Shown: positions 1 to 8,851 of the stretch, piece after piece
Layout of the letters: the number at the start of each line of letters is the position of its first letter
Position numbering within the stretch: the stretch's first letter is position 1
Assembly (NCBI GenBank): GCA_009911195.1
Contig: QXWV01000024.1
Location: 1 to 64,000, forward strand
Length of the DNA: 64,000 bases
DNA from: Lachnospiraceae bacterium
GTDB lineage: Bacteria > Bacillota > Clostridia > Lachnospirales > Lachnospiraceae
Reading direction: 5' to 3'
Position numbers and translations under genes: made by a program
The notes under the pieces: model-generated
What the model saw: only the letters and a program-made list of their open reading frames with translations
Databases searched by the model: none
What the model was told of the DNA's origin: nothing

Positions 1-74
1 ATGCTTCGCATTCTCTGCAAGTTCTCTGCGCGAACTTGTGAATTCATGCGTTTTACAACGCAGTTTCCTATAAG

Positions 75-106
75 GTAAAAAAGAGTTGGCCCAGCGGCCA
101 ACTCTT
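75..106 (-). terminator. Rho-independent terminator (minus strand)
   Basis: Perfect 11-bp stem (81-91 with 96-106) and a CAGC loop, followed on the minus strand by a T run. It lies downstream of another minus-strand terminator at 141-184, so it may back that one up or belong to a gene beyond the left edge. No minus-strand protein gene lies between it and the MarR gene. Confidence 0.75.
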
Positions 107-140
107 GGCGACTTACAACGCTGTGGCGTAATTTCCTATA

Positions 141-184
141 AAACAAAAAAGACTCCTACTATGACTGCTGCCATAATAAAAGTC
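141..184 (-). terminator. Terminator hairpin of the putative small RNA
   Basis: Read on the minus strand, a 15-bp stem (170-184 with 151-165, several G-U pairs) closes on a short loop and is followed by six Ts and a further T-rich stretch. The U-tail exists only in the minus direction, so this ends a minus-strand transcript. Confidence 0.65.
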
Positions 185-294
185 TTGCAATCTCATTTGA
201 TACGGACACATATGCATCGTTCTGACGATTTCAAATACATGATACCTAAAGATTTTATTAGGTAAAATGTTTTGCTACTCCCTTTTATCTGCCT
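145..294 (-). ncRNA. Putative structured small RNA, about 150 nt
   Basis: No convincing protein gene lies here. A minus-strand promoter (301-330) starts the unit and a strong terminator (141-184) ends it. Between them are two more local hairpins: 244-263 (arms ACCTAA/TTAGGT) and 216-229 (arms ATCGT/ACGAT, 4-nt loop). A 15-codon reading frame with a start near 240 is present but has no good ribosome site. It could be a small RNA or an attenuated leader of a gene beyond the left edge. I do not recognise a named family. Confidence 0.45.
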
Positions 295-300
295 ATAAAT

Positions 301-330
301 AATTTATCACTTCTTCTGGCAACTTGTCAA
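301..330 (-). promoter_or_regulatory. Sigma-A-type promoter for the putative small RNA
   Basis: On the minus strand TTGACA (330-325), an 18-bp spacer and TAAATT (306-301). Predicted start near 294. It reads away from the MarR gene. Confidence 0.5.
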
Positions 331-348
331 GTATTTTTTACTTTTCAC

Positions 349-627
349 CACGGAAATCCATTTTCATTGGCAGCGCAGCGGGCAGGGCATTTGGCCCATG
401 TAGGATTCAGTTTTAAGGCTATTGATAAAAAACAGCAATTTCACTTATGAAATGGGTGGACATCCAGAGAAAAACCGCCATGGATGCCCGTTGCCTCTGA
501 CCCGTCCGCATCCAACCCCTTTACCCATTTCATTAGTGAAATCTGTTTTTTATCCTAGCCGCAAAACGGACACTGCATGAGCCAAAGACCCTGCTCGCTG
601 CGTTGCCAATGAAAATTGATTTCCGTG
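349..627. repeat. Large imperfect inverted repeat (MITE-like or structured element)
   Basis: The outer arms 349-400 and 576-627 are about 50-nt imperfect inverted copies. Inner arms 424-457 and 523-554 also pair, and the short stretches between them pair partly. The whole 279-bp block can fold as one long stem with a central loop at 458-522. It has no ORF. A diverged copy of one arm is at 28678-28728, so it belongs to a dispersed family. It may be a transposon-derived miniature element or an RNA-forming repeat. Confidence 0.75.
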
Positions 628-675
628 ACTTTTACAATCCAGTAACGCATTTAACTAAAATTTTTCTAAACCCTA

Positions 676-727
676 TTGACATAGGTACGAAATCGTACTA
701 AACTACCGTTAGTATGATTTCGTACTA
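676..727 (+). promoter_or_regulatory. marR promoter with two palindromic operators
   Basis: TTGACA (676-681), 17-bp spacer, TAAACT (699-704). A perfect palindrome GTACGA-AA-TCGTAC (685-698) fills the spacer, and a near-identical copy (710-727, one arm mismatch) lies just past the start site. This is typical of a MarR repressor blocking its own promoter. The binding protein is inferred to be the product of the gene starting at 804. Confidence 0.8.
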
Positions 728-803
728 TTAATTTTTTTCATTTATAAGGGCATCATCAGCCAACACTAAATTTGCATAAAGATTATACACATGGAGGTAC
801 CGG

Positions 804-1250
804 ATGGAAAATCATATCTCACCAGCTTTAAAACGCTATAATTATTTATTTGGCGAAACGGATGCCATATATCATGAAATAGCCTTTAAGTTAGGGCTTT
901 CCGACAGTGCATCGCGAATCTTATATGCCATTTGCGACAATGGCACAAGCTGCCTGTTACAGGATATTTGCAAATATTCCGGCCTGAGCAAACAGACTGT
1001 AAATTCTGCCATACGCAAGCTGGAAGCGGAAGGCATTATTTATCTGGAAGCCGCCGGTGCGAAAAATAAAAAGGTATATTTAACAAAGAATGGGGAAAAG
1101 CTGGCCGAACGGACTGCCTGTAAGATTCTTCAAGCCGAAAACGATATCTTCGCTTCCTGGCCACAGGAGGATGTACAGAAATATTTGGAATTGACGGAAG
1201 CCTTTTTGCTTGCCCTGCGGGAAAAGGCAAAGCATATTTTGGACACATAA
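804..1250 (+). CDS. MarR-family transcriptional regulator
   Basis: A 148-residue protein of usual MarR length. A winged helix spans about residues 30-100, with the recognition helix in the segment YSGLSKQTVNSAIRKLEAEG and the wing around KNKKVYLTKNGE. The start follows GGAGG at 793-797. It lies 98 bp upstream of a MATE exporter on the same strand and behind two palindromes in its own promoter. The likely job is to repress itself and the pump until a drug or metabolite binds. The ligand is unknown. Confidence 0.9.
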   Translation: MENHISPALKRYNYLFGETDAIYHEIAFKLGLSDSASRILYAICDNGTSCLLQDICKYSGLSKQTVNSAIRKLEAEGIIYLEAAGAKNKKVYLTKNGEKLAERTACKILQAENDIFASWPQEDVQKYLELTEAFLLALREKAKHILDT

Positions 1251-1286
1251 AAGTAGGAATGCGTAAAGTTCAGCAAGGCTAAACAG

Positions 1287-1318
1287 CTTTAGCCGCGCTA
1301 AATTTAGCGGCGCTAAAG
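1287..1318. repeat. Palindrome between marR and the MATE gene
   Basis: Near-perfect 16-bp arms, the left reading CTTTAGCCGCGCTAAA. There is no T run after it, so it is not a standard terminator. It could slow transcription or protect the mRNA end between the regulator and the pump. Confidence 0.5.
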
Positions 1319-1348
1319 TACAAACGCCGCCTTAAAATGGAGGAAACA

Positions 1349-2674
1349 ATGATACAATTATCTGACCACTTTAATTACAAACGCCTTTTGCGTTTTACCC
1401 TCCCATCCATCATCATGCTGGTGTTCACCTCAATTTACGGCGTGGTGGACGGGTTTTTCGTATCCAATTTTGTAGGCAAGACACCCTTTGCCGCAGTTAA
1501 TTTTATTATGCCCTTTTTAATGATATTAGGCTGTGCCGGTTTTATGTTCGGCACTGGAGGAGGGGCTTTAATCGCCATCACTATGGGTACTGGGAATGGC
1601 AAAAAAGCAAACGAATTATTTTCACTCGTTGTATATACATCATCTGCATGTGGCATTGCCCTCGCTTTATTTGGCTTTCTCTTTTTACGCCCTGCAGCCT
1701 CTTTTATGGGCGCCGACGGCCAGCTTTTGGAGGACTGCGTTACCTACGGCAGGGTTATTTTGCTGGCCATCCCTTTTTATGTGCTGCAATACGAATTCCA
1801 GTGCCTGTTTTCCACCGCAGGAAAACCCAGCTTTGGCCTTGGTATAACTATAGCTGCCGGACTCACAAATATTATTTTTGATACACTTTTTGTAGCCGTA
1901 TTCCGCTGGGGATTGGAAGGTGCTGCCGCTGCCACCGCCCTTAGCCAGTTCATTGGGGGATTCGTTCCCCTCTGTTACTTTGGGCGAAAAAATACAAGCC
2001 TTTTACGGCTTGTAAAATGTAGGTTTGACGGGAATGCCCTGGTGAAAGTCTGCACCAATGGTTCCTCCGAACTTATGAACAATATTTCCATGTCTGTAGT
2101 CAGCATGCTCTACAACATACAGCTTATGAAATATGCCGGGGAAGACGGTGTTGCCGCATACGGCGTATTAATGTATGTCAGCCTTGTATTCCAGGCTATA
2201 TTTCTTGGATATTCCGTGGGTACCGCACCCATTATCAGTTACCACCATGGAGCAGGCAACCACAGTGAACTCAAAGGATTATTAAAGAAAAGCCTTTCCC
2301 TAACCGGCATTTTTTCCATACTGATGCTTACGGCAGGCCAAACCCTGTCTGGGCCGCTGTCTGTCCTGTTCGCCGGCTATGACGAAGGGTTATTGATAAT
2401 TACCACCCGTGCCTTTACTATATTTTCCTTCTCTTTTTTATTTTCCGGCACTGCGATTTTCGGTTCCTCCTTTTTCACTGCCCTGGGCAATGGAATCATT
2501 TCCGCGCTGATTTCCTTTTTACGGACCTTCGTTTTCCAGTGCGCTACCGTCCTGACCTTCCCCCTCTTCTGGAAGCTGGACGGCATATGGCTTTCCACCG
2601 TTGCGGCGGAAATACTGGCGGCTATAGTTACCATCCTGTTCCTGTTAGGCAAGCGGAAGAAATATCATTATTAG
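1349..2674 (+). CDS. MATE-family multidrug efflux pump
   Basis: About 441 residues, the usual MATE size, with twelve hydrophobic segments in two related halves. The N-terminal motif around SIIMLVFTSIYGVVDGFFVS is typical of clostridial MATE exporters (MepA/NorM-like), which exchange Na+ or H+ for cationic drugs at the cytoplasmic membrane. The ATG at 1349 is preferred over one at 1337 because TGGAGG (1338-1343) sits at proper distance. It is downstream of marR and probably co-regulated. The substrate cannot be read from the sequence. Confidence 0.9.
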   Translation: MIQLSDHFNYKRLLRFTLPSIIMLVFTSIYGVVDGFFVSNFVGKTPFAAVNFIMPFLMILGCAGFMFGTGGGALIAITMGTGNGKKANELFSLVVYTSSACGIALALFGFLFLRPAASFMGADGQLLEDCVTYGRVILLAIPFYVLQYEFQCLFSTAGKPSFGLGITIAAGLTNIIFDTLFVAVFRWGLEGAAAATALSQFIGGFVPLCYFGRKNTSLLRLVKCRFDGNALVKVCTNGSSELMNNISMSVVSMLYNIQLMKYAGEDGVAAYGVLMYVSLVFQAIFLGYSVGTAPIISYHHGAGNHSELKGLLKKSLSLTGIFSILMLTAGQTLSGPLSVLFAGYDEGLLIITTRAFTIFSFSFLFSGTAIFGSSFFTALGNGIISALISFLRTFVFQCATVLTFPLFWKLDGIWLSTVAAEILAAIVTILFLLGKRKKYHY

Positions 2675-2714
2675 ACACATTGGCCTTATATCCTGCTTCA
2701 CCCTTCATCCCGCT

Positions 2715-3089
2715 CTACCTTTCCATTCCCATCGGTGTCCCTACCTCAATTAAATTGCCGTCCGGGTCATAAAAACGGATGACCTTCTGCCCCCAGCTAT
2801 GTGTCATAATCCTGTTTACATATTTCGTTTCAGGATACAGGCTTTCCAGTTTTTGGACAAATGACTCAAGGTTATGTTCTTCAAAATACAACTCACAGGA
2901 ATTGTTTTCCGGAATAATTTCTTTCCCAAGAAAGCCCTTCCAGATTTTTTCGTCCTGAAGCACAAGCCCTTCTGTCAGAATCATATTTCCGTCATTGTCC
3001 AATATCCGTTCAAGCCCAAACAAATCATGGTAAAATTTCATTGATTTCTGGATATCTTTTACAACAATTAATACATTTTTCAGTTTCAC
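2715..3089 (-). CDS. VOC-family (glyoxalase/bleomycin-resistance fold) protein
   Basis: A 124-residue single VOC module. It opens with KLKNVLIVVKDIQKSMKFY and ends with RFYDPDGNLIEVGTPMG, the usual paired beta-alpha-beta ends with a metal-ligand Glu near the C-terminus. GTG start at 3089 behind AAGGAAA. It follows metA by 31 bp and is probably cotranscribed. Members include lyases, dioxygenases and drug-binding proteins, so the reaction is not assignable. Confidence 0.8.
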   Translation of the reverse strand: MKLKNVLIVVKDIQKSMKFYHDLFGLERILDNDGNMILTEGLVLQDEKIWKGFLGKEIIPENNSCELYFEEHNLESFVQKLESLYPETKYVNRIMTHSWGQKVIRFYDPDGNLIEVGTPMGMER

Positions 3090-3120
3090 TGGCTTTTATT
3101 TCCTTCCAATCATATCATCA

Positions 3121-4029
3121 TTACCCAAGCACATAATCCGTAATCTGGTACACATAATAATTCAGCCAATTGGTATACAGGTTATTGCTGTGGGAACGCC
3201 ATTGCAGCCTTGGGCGCTGGGTGGGGTCATCATCGGGGTAATAGTTTTTCGGTATTTGGATGGGAAGCCCTTTTTCTTTATCCCTCATATACTCGTTATG
3301 TAATGTCATGCGGTCATATTCCGGATGGCCCATCACAAAAATCTGTTTTCCGCCTTCCGCCATGCACAGCAGTACCCCCGCTTCCTCCGATTCCGCCAGC
3401 ACCACCAGTTCCTTGCAGCCATGAATATCTTCCGCAGGCACAGCCGTATGGCGGCTGTGGGGAATCAGGAAATCGTCATCAAAGCCTCTTACCAGAGGGA
3501 TTTTACGGTTCATCACCCTGTGCTCATAAACGCCGAACAATTTTTCCGGCAAAAGCACTTTATCCAGGCCGAAATGATAGTACAGCCCCGCCTGTGCCCC
3601 CCAGCAAATATGCAAGGTAGAAGTCACATTTTTTTTGGACCACCTCATAATTTCGCAAAGTTCCTCCCAGTAATCCACCTCCTGGAAAGGAATCTGCTCC
3701 ACCGGCGCGCCGGTAATCATCAGTCCGTCGAACCTTTTGCCTTTCAGTTCATCAAAGGTATTATAAAATTTATTCAAATGATTCATGGAAGTATTCAAAG
3801 AGCGGTGGCTGTTCATTTTCATAAAAGTTACATCCACCTGGAGCGGCGTATTGGATAAAGCTCGCAGAACCTGCAATTCTGTATCCTGCTTCACCGGCAT
3901 CAGGTTTAGAATGCATATCTGCAAAGGGCGGATATCCTGATGAATCGCCCTGTTTTCATCCATAACAAATATATTCTCATTTTCTAATATACCTTTAGCC
4001 GGTAAACTATTCTGTGTCTTAATCGGCAT
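3121..4029 (-). CDS. metA: Homoserine O-acetyltransferase, MetA type
   Basis: A 302-residue HTS-family protein that acylates homoserine in methionine synthesis. Cys142 in HICWGAQAG is the nucleophile. His235 and Glu237 in GHPEYD complete the catalytic set. Residue 111 in GAPVE is Glu, which in characterised MetA proteins favours acetyl-CoA, while Gly favours succinyl-CoA, so O-acetylation is expected despite the historical succinyltransferase name. The gene follows ligA on the same strand after 77 bp. No SAM riboswitch is visible in that gap. Confidence 0.93.
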   Translation of the reverse strand: MPIKTQNSLPAKGILENENIFVMDENRAIHQDIRPLQICILNLMPVKQDTELQVLRALSNTPLQVDVTFMKMNSHRSLNTSMNHLNKFYNTFDELKGKRFDGLMITGAPVEQIPFQEVDYWEELCEIMRWSKKNVTSTLHICWGAQAGLYYHFGLDKVLLPEKLFGVYEHRVMNRKIPLVRGFDDDFLIPHSRHTAVPAEDIHGCKELVVLAESEEAGVLLCMAEGGKQIFVMGHPEYDRMTLHNEYMRDKEKGLPIQIPKNYYPDDDPTQRPRLQWRSHSNNLYTNWLNYYVYQITDYVLG

Positions 4030-4106
4030 CGTTCCATCCTCCTGTTTCCTATCCTTATACTCCCAGGCCCTTTTTTACGGCTGCTTTCCTTCCGAATTCG
4101 TATAAA

Positions 4107-6140
4107 TTAGCCGGCAGCCTCTCCGGAAGCAGCGGGGTATGCTTCCCTCCCTGCAGCCGCCAAATACTGCTCTATAAATTCCTCTTCCGTCAAAATCGGT
4201 ATTTGGAGTTCTTTTGCTTTCTTATTTTTTGATGAAGAAGAGGTATTGTCATTATTGATGAGGCAAACTGTTTTCGAGGTTACGCTTCCCGTTACTTTAC
4301 CGCCCTTTTTCTCAATCACTTCTTTCAAATCATTCCGGCTGGCATAATGGTTCAGGCTTCCTGTCACAACAAAGGACAGGCCGGATAATGTCTGGCTGCC
4401 TTCTTCGATTTCCTCTTTTTCCAGCTCCACTTCTTTCAGCAGATGCCCCCACCTTTTTTTATTTTCTTCTTTTCTGAAATATTCGTAAAATCCGGTGGCA
4501 ATCACTTCCCCTACGCCATCGATTGCGCTTAAATCTTCCACATCAGCTTCCAGCATTTCTTCCAGGTTATTGTGATAATGCCTGCATATCATCTTCGCAT
4601 TGGCCAATCCGATATTAGCAATCCCCAGGCTGAAAATCAGCTTCGGCAACGTAGTTTTCCGCGCTGCTTCTATGCTGTTTATCAAGTTCTGGTAAGATTT
4701 TTCCCCGAAGCCTTCCATTTCGATAATTTCTTCTTTAAAACGGTCCAAATGAAAAATATCCGCAAATTCATGGATATAACCTTTGGCGATAAACTTTTCC
4801 AGCGTAGCTTCCGACAGCCCCTCTATATTCATGGCATCCCTGTTTACAAACAGCGTAAAGGATTTAATTTTCTTTGCTTCACAGTTCTCGTTAGTACAGT
4901 ACAAGGACTGCACATCATTGACCTGGCGAATCTGTGTCTTTCCGCCGCATACCGGGCAGGCATCCGGAATTTCCACTGAATCGCTGCCCGTCAGGTTTTC
5001 CGCAATCTGGGGAATAATCATATTCGCCTTGTACACGGTAATCCTATCCCCAATTCCCAATTTCAGGTTCTTTAAAATGCTGATATTATGCACGGAGGCA
5101 CGGCTTACTGTAGTTCCCTCCAGTTCCACCGGCTCAAAGATTGCCACCGGATTAATCAGCCCTGTCCGGCTGGGGCTCCATTCGATTTCCCGAAGCTTAG
5201 TCTCCCTCACTTCGTCAGCCCATTTAAAAGCAATAGAATCCCTTGGGAATTTGGCCGTTGTTCCCAGCGACTGCCCATAGGCAATATCATCATATATCAG
5301 CACCAAACCATCGGAAGGAACATCATAGGTTTCAATTTTCCCTTCAAATACTTCCACGGTTTCCACTACGTTGCCCTCATCCACCATCCGGTATTCCACC
5401 GTTTCAAATCCCAGGCTTTGCAAAAACAGGCATTGTTCCTCCCTGGAATTGTGAAAGTCCACCCCCTCCGCCTTCACTAAGGAAAAAGCAAAAAACTTCA
5501 CATTTCTCTCCGCAGTTACTTCATTGTTCAACTGCCTCACAGAGCCGCTGCACAGATTCCTCGGGTTTTTATATCTGGCATCCGTATCTTCAATCCGCTC
5601 ATTGATTTTTTCAAAATCGGAATAAGTGATGACCGCTTCCCCCCGAAGCACCAGTTCCCCGGGAAAAGAAACCGTCACAGGAATATTCTGGAATACTTTT
5701 GCATTATTGGTAACTACTTCTCCTACTTCCCCATTCCCTCTCGTCACCGCTTTTGTCATTTTTCCACCGGAATAGGTGAGCACCACAGTCAGCCCATCCA
5801 GCTTCCAGGACAGCAGGGCCTTCTGCCCGCCCAGCCATTCCTTTAGCTCTTCCCGGTCCTTCGTCTTTTCCAGGGAAAGCATCGGGCGCTCATGCCGTTC
5901 CTTTGGAAGTTCATCCACCGCTTCATATCCGACATTCCGGGTAGGGCTTGCGGACAGGATAATGCCCGTCTCCTCCTCCAATGCCATCAGCTCATCATAC
6001 AGTTTATCATATTCAAAATTACTGATAATCTCTTTATCTTCCGCATAATATGCCTTGGAAGCACGGTTTAAAAGCTCTGTCAGTTCTTTGAGCCGCGCTA
6101 TATTTTTGTCTCTTCCCTCTATCATTTTCTTGCCCATCAT
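4107..6140 (-). CDS. ligA: NAD+-dependent DNA ligase
   Basis: A 677-residue ligase with the standard order: N-terminal Ia-type domain with YDKLYDEL near residue 45, adenylation domain with the catalytic Lys113 in WKLDG, OB fold, a four-cysteine zinc finger (CPVCGG then C..C, about 400-430), helix-hairpin-helix repeats, and a BRCT domain (about 590-665, starting LSGLSFVVTG). It seals nicks in replication and repair. Two ATGs lie at the start (6140 and 6137). It probably forms a minus-strand operon with the upstream pseudouridine synthase and downstream metA. Confidence 0.93.
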   Translation of the reverse strand: MMGKKMIEGRDKNIARLKELTELLNRASKAYYAEDKEIISNFEYDKLYDELMALEEETGIILSASPTRNVGYEAVDELPKERHERPMLSLEKTKDREELKEWLGGQKALLSWKLDGLTVVLTYSGGKMTKAVTRGNGEVGEVVTNNAKVFQNIPVTVSFPGELVLRGEAVITYSDFEKINERIEDTDARYKNPRNLCSGSVRQLNNEVTAERNVKFFAFSLVKAEGVDFHNSREEQCLFLQSLGFETVEYRMVDEGNVVETVEVFEGKIETYDVPSDGLVLIYDDIAYGQSLGTTAKFPRDSIAFKWADEVRETKLREIEWSPSRTGLINPVAIFEPVELEGTTVSRASVHNISILKNLKLGIGDRITVYKANMIIPQIAENLTGSDSVEIPDACPVCGGKTQIRQVNDVQSLYCTNENCEAKKIKSFTLFVNRDAMNIEGLSEATLEKFIAKGYIHEFADIFHLDRFKEEIIEMEGFGEKSYQNLINSIEAARKTTLPKLIFSLGIANIGLANAKMICRHYHNNLEEMLEADVEDLSAIDGVGEVIATGFYEYFRKEENKKRWGHLLKEVELEKEEIEEGSQTLSGLSFVVTGSLNHYASRNDLKEVIEKKGGKVTGSVTSKTVCLINNDNTSSSSKNKKAKELQIPILTEEEFIEQYLAAAGREAYPAASGEAAG

Positions 6141-6222
6141 TCCCTATCCACTTTATTTTTTTCACTTTTTTGCACGAATTCCTGCGCAAATAGACATTTT
6201 TACCCTATTCCCTATTTTTCCT

Positions 6223-6951
6223 TTACGTATCCTTTTTCTCCGCACATTCCCTGTACAGCTTTTCCAGTTCTTCCCCTCGCAGTACACGGTAATCTCCTGG
6301 CCTTAGCCCTTCCAGCGTAATATTCAGCACACGGGTTCTGCGCAATGCCCTGACCCGGTATCCGAAGCTTTCCGTCATCCGGCGTATCTGCCTGTTTACG
6401 CCTTGGGTCAGTATCATGCTGAATGTATATTGCCCTGTTTTAGTCACTTTACATTTTCTTGTTGTAATATCCAGGTCTTCCAAATATACCCCTTCAGACA
6501 TCCCTTTTAAAAAAGAGCCTGTAACGGCTTTGTCAACCCGAACCTGGTATTCTTTTTCGTGGCAGTTGGCGCCCCGCATCATATGGTCGATTAAATCGCC
6601 GTCATTTGTCATAATCAGCAAGCCTTCCGAATCCTTATCCAGCCTGCCCGCATAGGTGAGGCGGACGGGATAGTTTAGCTCATCGCTGACTTTTCTTTCC
6701 GCATGCCTATCCCTTTCCGTACATGTCACTCCTACCGGCTTGTAATATGCCAGCACTACTTTATCATTCTTTCCAAAAACCTTTTTCCCATGAACGGCAA
6801 TCTCTTCCTGTCCGGTAACCTGCATACCCATAGATGCTATTTCACCATCCACGGTAACCTTTCCTGTTTTAATAAGGCGGTCGGCTTCCCTTCTGGAACA
6901 AATTCCGCAGGCGGCCAAGTATTTATTTAATCGTTCTTTTTTTTCTTCCAT
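6223..6951 (-). CDS. RsuA/RluB/RluF-family rRNA pseudouridine synthase
   Basis: About 242 residues. An N-terminal S4 RNA-binding domain (RLNKYLAACGICSRREADRLI) is followed by the synthase core with catalytic Asp in YAGRLDKDSEGLL and the family motif GVNRQIRRM. It converts uridine to pseudouridine in rRNA. Overall form resembles RluF (23S rRNA), but target sites of Firmicutes members are hard to predict. An ATG at 6951 with GAGGG upstream is preferred to the first ATG at 6975. It leads a run with ligA and metA. Confidence 0.85.
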   Translation of the reverse strand: MEEKKERLNKYLAACGICSRREADRLIKTGKVTVDGEIASMGMQVTGQEEIAVHGKKVFGKNDKVVLAYYKPVGVTCTERDRHAERKVSDELNYPVRLTYAGRLDKDSEGLLIMTNDGDLIDHMMRGANCHEKEYQVRVDKAVTGSFLKGMSEGVYLEDLDITTRKCKVTKTGQYTFSMILTQGVNRQIRRMTESFGYRVRALRRTRVLNITLEGLRPGDYRVLRGEELEKLYRECAEKKDT

Positions 6952-7125
6952 ACTTTGCGTTTCCCTCATTTTCATATTGCATTTTATTATCTTATCATTC
7001 CGTTTTTGTTATGTAGCGATGAAACCATGTAAAGGTATTCCTCTATTCAAACGGTTCTTAACATTATATAACAAATGATAGGGAATTGCAAAACTAAAGT
7101 TGGAGAATACAAAGGTATCTGTCCT

Positions 7126-8787
7126 TTATGGCGTCCCTCCGCCCATGGTAAATACCCCCATGGAAGAGATATCAATAGCAGAGCCATCCACCAGATTGCC
7201 GGAATCCGTACGCTGCCCTTCCTGGGTCGAGGGGATGGTACCGTCCAACTGCCCCCGGATGCTTTCGGCCCTTAGCATTATGGTATCATAAAGGGTCTGT
7301 ACACCTTTCTCATATTCTTCATAGGTATACATACTGTTGGGGTCAGTTTTTACTAAATCGTCAATTTGATTGCTAATCCTTTGATATGTTTCCTCCAATT
7401 TCCCCCCATATAAATATTCTTCTACCAATATCTCGTAATATTCATGGTATTTTGCCAGATATTCTTCATTTTCCAGCAATGCATCAAAGAATTCCGTACC
7501 GGAAAATGGAGTGTCTATAGGGTCATTTACCATACTTGTTCCGTCTTTTTCTCCGCCCATGGCCATTCCGCCGAAGGATAAATTGTAATCCCAGGGCAGG
7601 ATATTAAGCTGCCCATTGTTTTCATAGAGATAATAGTTATGCGCCATCATTCCGCTAAGGCTGTCTTCATTTACGGAAAAGGAATGTACCGCCATGTATT
7701 TCAAAATATTATCTATATCTAAATATTTTTCCAGTTGAATACCTTCGCTGATGTTTTTTAAAGCGGATACTACGTTCTTATGGTCTGCTTTGGAACTTTT
7801 AGTTATGGAGCTTTCCCATATATCCGTATAGCTGTCTAAATCGTCATCCATATAGTTCAAATTTGCCCCTCTTCCTGAAAAACCGCCGGGCATTCCGTCG
7901 CCGGAATCTCTGGGGAATCCTCCCCTTTCCGGTGAAGCCTGTTTTCCGCTCCATTCCGCCGGAACATCCTCCTTTCCCCGTTCCTCCGGAACATCCTCTT
8001 TTCCCCATTCCGCCGGAACATCCTCCTTTCCTCTTCCCGGTGGTTCTTCTTTTCCATCCCGCCCAGGCCATTCACCCGTTCCATCATCATCCGGTCTGGG
8101 AAAACTTTCCATGTCAAAGCCTTTCCTTCCCTCTTTACCTCCCTTATCCATATTCATGCTGTCCGGTTTATACAGATTTCCATCCTCCACACCATAATTG
8201 CGTAGGAGGAAACTATCCTCCACCGCTTCCAAAGCCAGATATACTCCCCAGTAATCGCCATTTACTGAAATCTTCGCATAGTTATAAAGGGAAGCATCCA
8301 CATCCAAGTATTGGTACATATCATAGACAATGGCTTCCTTTCTGCCCGTAGCATCTGCGTAATTATTGTTCAGTACCAGCTTATCCAGCCCCCAGCATGT
8401 CTGCCCTTCCACAAATTTGTCGAATTCGATTTTAAAGCTGTATCTGTCATTTTCCGGGTCGCTGGCAATAGCCGAAAGGCTTGTATTTCCTTTGGGCCTG
8501 ATTCCCACGTTGCAAAAGGTTGTTCCATTTACCACCACATCACAGGAATAGTAAACTTCGCTCATGGCATTATCCAACATCTCATTCCATTCTTCTTCCG
8601 CTATAAGGATATCAATGCTGATAATCTGGCTGGTATCAAAAATCCGGGATTCATATTCCATGGCAACTATCTTCCCGCCAAAAGTTTCCGCCAGATTTTC
8701 AGAAAATAGAATGCTTGCCAGACAAAGGATAACTGCCGCCGCAGTCATCACAGCGACTGCTTTTGTCATATATTTACTTTCTAACAT
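7126..8787 (-). CDS. CotH-family kinase-like protein with a charged repeat insert
   Basis: A 553-residue protein with an N-terminal membrane segment (residues 7-28). CotH-family motifs are present: RPKGNTSLS, LVLNNNYADATGRKEAI, GVYLALEAVEDSFL and the late LPWDYNLSFGG. CotH of Bacillus phosphorylates spore coat proteins. Residues about 205-300 form a low-complexity insert with repeats of GKEDVPAEW and Gly/Pro/Arg-rich sequence, splitting the kinase-like domain. It is the last gene of a VTC-DUF4956-CotH cassette. Given the membrane anchor, a surface or envelope kinase is as likely as a coat kinase. Confidence 0.85.
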   Translation of the reverse strand: MLESKYMTKAVAVMTAAAVILCLASILFSENLAETFGGKIVAMEYESRIFDTSQIISIDILIAEEEWNEMLDNAMSEVYYSCDVVVNGTTFCNVGIRPKGNTSLSAIASDPENDRYSFKIEFDKFVEGQTCWGLDKLVLNNNYADATGRKEAIVYDMYQYLDVDASLYNYAKISVNGDYWGVYLALEAVEDSFLLRNYGVEDGNLYKPDSMNMDKGGKEGRKGFDMESFPRPDDDGTGEWPGRDGKEEPPGRGKEDVPAEWGKEDVPEERGKEDVPAEWSGKQASPERGGFPRDSGDGMPGGFSGRGANLNYMDDDLDSYTDIWESSITKSSKADHKNVVSALKNISEGIQLEKYLDIDNILKYMAVHSFSVNEDSLSGMMAHNYYLYENNGQLNILPWDYNLSFGGMAMGGEKDGTSMVNDPIDTPFSGTEFFDALLENEEYLAKYHEYYEILVEEYLYGGKLEETYQRISNQIDDLVKTDPNSMYTYEEYEKGVQTLYDTIMLRAESIRGQLDGTIPSTQEGQRTDSGNLVDGSAIDISSMGVFTMGGGTP

Positions 8788-8851
8788 AGTTTTCCTCTAT
8801 TCTCCGGGCACTGTTCCGGTTGCTGCTGTTTGCGGCTTTGCACCTCAAATT

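Noticed and set aside
4030-4106. Possible SAM riboswitch before metA
   Set aside because: The gap to ligA is only 77 bp and shows none of the conserved S-box features.
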